NCBI GenBank assembly: GCA_008975185.1
Contig: BFAU01000085.1
Location: 1 to 9,401, forward strand
Source of the DNA: a bacterium MnTg04
GTDB lineage: Bacteria > Pseudomonadota > Gammaproteobacteria > Steroidobacterales > MnTg04
Direction: 5' to 3'
Length of the DNA: 9,401 bases
The translations under genes were made by a program, and so were the position numbers. Of the stretch, positions 8,301 through 9,401 are shown in pieces (within the stretch, counting starts at the first letter, position 1; each line of letters opens with the position of its first letter). The notes below the pieces were generated by a model. It did not search any database and had not been told where the DNA came from. It saw only the letters and a program-made list of their open reading frames with translations.

Positions 8301-8396
8301 TTTTGCCCGCCGGACCAGCTCCCCGGGATGGGATGCTCCGCGCAGAAAAGTGTAATTACTCAGGCAATGTAATTCCGCATAGCCCGGGAGTTTCAT
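5322..8396 (-). CDS. dnaE2: DnaE2 (ImuC), error-prone C-family DNA polymerase
   Basis: DnaE2 is the polymerase of the SOS mutasome; it extends DNA past lesions and is the source of damage-induced mutations in bacteria with ImuA/ImuB. At 1024 residues it is full length. The N-terminal PHP domain (about 1-245) opens with YAELHCLSNYTFLRGAS: the first His (His10) is kept, but the second position of the HxH motif is Leu12. It also has ITDECSVAGVVRAH and GDVHMH (Asp181, His183, His185). The palm carries PDIDVDF at 369-375 and LLKVDVLGLG with Asp521, which together supply the catalytic aspartates, so the enzyme should be active. GFGEYGFPESHAASFA, a DnaE-family signature, follows, then a helix-hairpin-helix region and a C-terminal OB fold (about 931-1005). 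The protein ends in SRNFH, typical for DnaE2 and unlike replicative DnaE, which is longer. The ATG overlaps the imuB stop as ATGA, with no Shine-Dalgarno ahead, so translation probably depends on reinitiation after imuB. Confidence 0.96.
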   Translation of the reverse strand: MKLPGYAELHCLSNYTFLRGASHPGELVRRAKELGYSALAITDECSVAGVVRAHAAAREHRLKLIIGSEFHLDDGLHLVVLACTRIGYGSLCRLITRSRRAAEKGSYELQRPALTELRDCLLIWFPKTGSAENHGAWLSRRFPGKVWLGVELLAHGRDRRQLAESNALGKKLGLPLVACGDVHMHRRGRRALQDTLTAIRLRTTVAEAGDALYSNGERHLRSRESLLRLYPRDLLEQSRLIAGLCRFSLDELRYEYPRELVPAGETPASYLRQLTEAGLAWRWPDGASKAVGEQVERELQLIGELAYEPYFLTVHDIVRFARRRGILCQGRGSAANSAVCFCLGITEVDPARMSMLFERFISRERDEPPDIDVDFEHQRREEVIQYIYRKYTRERAALTATVISYRPRSAMRDVGKALGLDQLQVDRLARAMQCWDRREVQDERVVEAGFDPANPAVHRLLTLVRELIGFPRHLSQHVGGFVISQGPLAELVPVENAAMPERTVIQWDKDDLDELGLLKVDVLGLGMLAAIRRSFGLIEKFRGRHLTLATVPAEDPRVYDMICRADTVGVFQIESRAQMAMLPRLRPRNYYDLVVEIALIRPGPIQGGMVHPYLRRRRGEEAVSYPSPEVRKVLERTLGVPIFQEQVMQLAVVAAGFSPGEADRLRRAMAAWKRKGGLGPFEERLVRGMQDRGYSTEFARQIFQQILGFGEYGFPESHAASFALLVYVSAWLKCHEPAAFTCALLNSQPMGFYAPAQLVQMARRHGVEVRAVDIRSSDWDCVLERGQGGEPALRLGLRLVRGLSADAGERLLAERRERAFVNVQDLAERSQLNRRDLAALAAADALYSVSGHRHRARWDVAGLVPPSPLFPKPRIAEGLPLLPSPTVEEAVVADYRTLGLSLRAHPVALLRRQLRAAGWLSCAELKKLPDGAPAAVAGLVITRQRPGSASGVVFVTLEDESDCSNVIIWPQLVERQRREVLEARLLGVRGRVQREGEVLHLIATRLEDHSELLGSLLTRSRNFH
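8393..8396 (-). promoter_or_regulatory. ATGA stop/start overlap coupling imuB to dnaE2
   Basis: On the - strand the four bases ATGA contain both the dnaE2 ATG and the imuB TGA. The bases just upstream (8397-8415) contain no purine-rich Shine-Dalgarno. Ribosomes finishing imuB probably restart on dnaE2, which would tie the amounts of the two mutasome proteins together. The overlap is seen directly; the coupling is inferred. Confidence 0.75.
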
Positions 8397-9401
8397 GCAA
8401 ACAAGCCATGCAGGTACCAGCGGCGGGCGCCCTGGCGCTCACGGTATATCCACAACCATTGCTGATACGCATTACGCGCCAGGTAATAATCGCGGCTGAT
8501 ATCGGCGCCATCCCACCAGCCGCTTTCGATGCGCTCCGGCCCGGCCTCGATACGCAGCCGTCCCTCCTGCCATGGCCATCCTTGTTGCTGGCGAAGGGGT
8601 GTTGGCGATTTCAGCAGCCACAGTGGCCGGTTGAGTTGCACGAAGTGGCCGCTCTCGTGGCTGGCGACCGGTTCCACCCGCCGCCAAGCCCGGTCGGGGC
8701 GGTAATCCGGTTGCAGGCCAACCCCGTAAACGGCGCGCCGGCCCAGCCGTGCCCGCAAACATTCCACCAGGCGCCCTGCCGACAGCCCGCCGCCACCCAT
8801 GCGCTGGCGGCTGGCCAGTAAATCACCGCTGACCGCCGTCAGCGGCTGCAACCGCCCCGCCCGCAGAGTCAGGGCCACGACCGGTTCCGGCAGTTCGATA
8901 CGCTCCATATGGCCACCGAGCAAGGCATGAAAATGCTCCGCCTGGTAAGCGGGCGATAGCAGGCGCAGGACGACCGGGCTTGCCGGCGCCCGCAGGTGGT
9001 GAAGTTTGAGTTCCACCAGTTGCACACCGGACTGGCGGACTACCAGGTACCGCTGCAATTGCTCAAACAGCGGCCGTATGGCACGCATCAACCGCTCACG
9101 ATCCAGGTACTCCGAATGCAGATCGACGGACAAGCTGAAACGGCTTGCCGGTACCCACGCGGTACGGGCTTCCGGCAACCGGCCCAAGGCCCGATCCAGT
9201 TCAGCCAGGCGTTCAACGCCCAGGCGCCGGGCAAAACCTTCACGCGGCAGGCGCAGACAATCACCGAGCCGGCGCAACCCCATTTCATCCAGGGCCTTTA
9301 CCACTCGCTGCGGCCAGTTCAGTCGCTGCAAGGACAAGCGACTCAATACACCGGTCAGCATATGGGTCTTTTCGACCCGGCTCCCCGGCGCACCCCTGGC
9401 C
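8393..9401 (-). CDS. imuB: ImuB, Y-family polymerase-like mutasome adaptor (C-terminal part only)
   Basis: The frame stays open through the right edge, giving 335 visible residues of a protein usually about 480-530 long. The N-terminal palm, where ImuB characteristically lacks catalytic acidic residues, is outside and cannot be judged. ImuB is the hub of the mutasome: it binds the sliding clamp, ImuA and DnaE2. The visible part starts in the thumb helix-hairpin-helix region (about 27-73, with GLRRLGDCLRLPREGFARRLG) and continues through the little-finger-like domain. RPLWLLKSPTPL lies at 258-269. The end (287-335) is strongly diagnostic: GPERIESGWWDG, then ISRDYYLAR and RWYLHGLFA. An ATG at 9359-9361 is an internal methionine, since coding sequence runs on upstream of it. 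At the position where relatives carry a clamp-binding QxDLF-like motif, this protein has SGDLL (191-195). The identification is supported by coupled dnaE2 downstream. Confidence 0.93.
   Translation of the reverse strand, partial: ARGAPGSRVEKTHMLTGVLSRLSLQRLNWPQRVVKALDEMGLRRLGDCLRLPREGFARRLGVERLAELDRALGRLPEARTAWVPASRFSLSVDLHSEYLDRERLMRAIRPLFEQLQRYLVVRQSGVQLVELKLHHLRAPASPVVLRLLSPAYQAEHFHALLGGHMERIELPEPVVALTLRAGRLQPLTAVSGDLLASRQRMGGGGLSAGRLVECLRARLGRRAVYGVGLQPDYRPDRAWRRVEPVASHESGHFVQLNRPLWLLKSPTPLRQQQGWPWQEGRLRIEAGPERIESGWWDGADISRDYYLARNAYQQWLWIYRERQGARRWYLHGLFA

Noticed and set aside
7266..8372. Second long + strand open frame (368 codons) antisense to dnaE2
   Set aside because: Same shadow composition, no ribosome binding site, no domain.

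Overview
The window comes from a Gram-negative bacterium, most likely a gammaproteobacterium. It carries genes for a type II secretion system (T2SS), whose outer-membrane secretin requires an outer membrane. It also carries an ImuB-DnaE2 mutagenesis cassette of the proteobacterial type. The protein sequences match the usual gammaproteobacterial family patterns, but I cannot name a genus.

Layout. On the + strand, bases 1-5194 hold four tightly packed gsp genes: the 3' part of gspC (cut by the left edge), gspD, gspE and gspF. Intergenic gaps run from 31 bp to a 14-bp overlap, so this is one transcription unit whose promoter lies left of the window. On the - strand, the right half (9401 down to 5322) holds the 3' part of imuB (cut by the right edge), then complete dnaE2 (imuC). 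These two are joined by a 4-base ATGA stop/start overlap. The two units converge on a 127-bp non-coding stretch at 5195-5321, which has no convincing terminator and contains a pair of imperfect direct repeats.

How the genes work together. GspC (inner-membrane clamp protein with a PDZ domain), GspD (outer-membrane secretin), GspE (cytoplasmic ATPase) and GspF (inner-membrane platform) make up part of the T2SS envelope machine. The pseudopilin genes (gspG-K) and gspL/M, which often follow gspF, are not here: the run stops after gspF. ImuB (catalytically inactive Y-family-like adaptor) and DnaE2 (error-prone C-family polymerase) normally act with ImuA and the sliding clamp in SOS-induced translesion synthesis. 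An imuA gene and the LexA-controlled promoter would be expected beyond the right edge.

All genes look intact apart from the two cut by the window edges. I found no RNA gene, insertion sequence, CRISPR array or prophage, and no clearly new system. The points most worth a second look are the short gsp cluster, a degenerate clamp-binding motif in ImuB, and the small convergent intergenic region.
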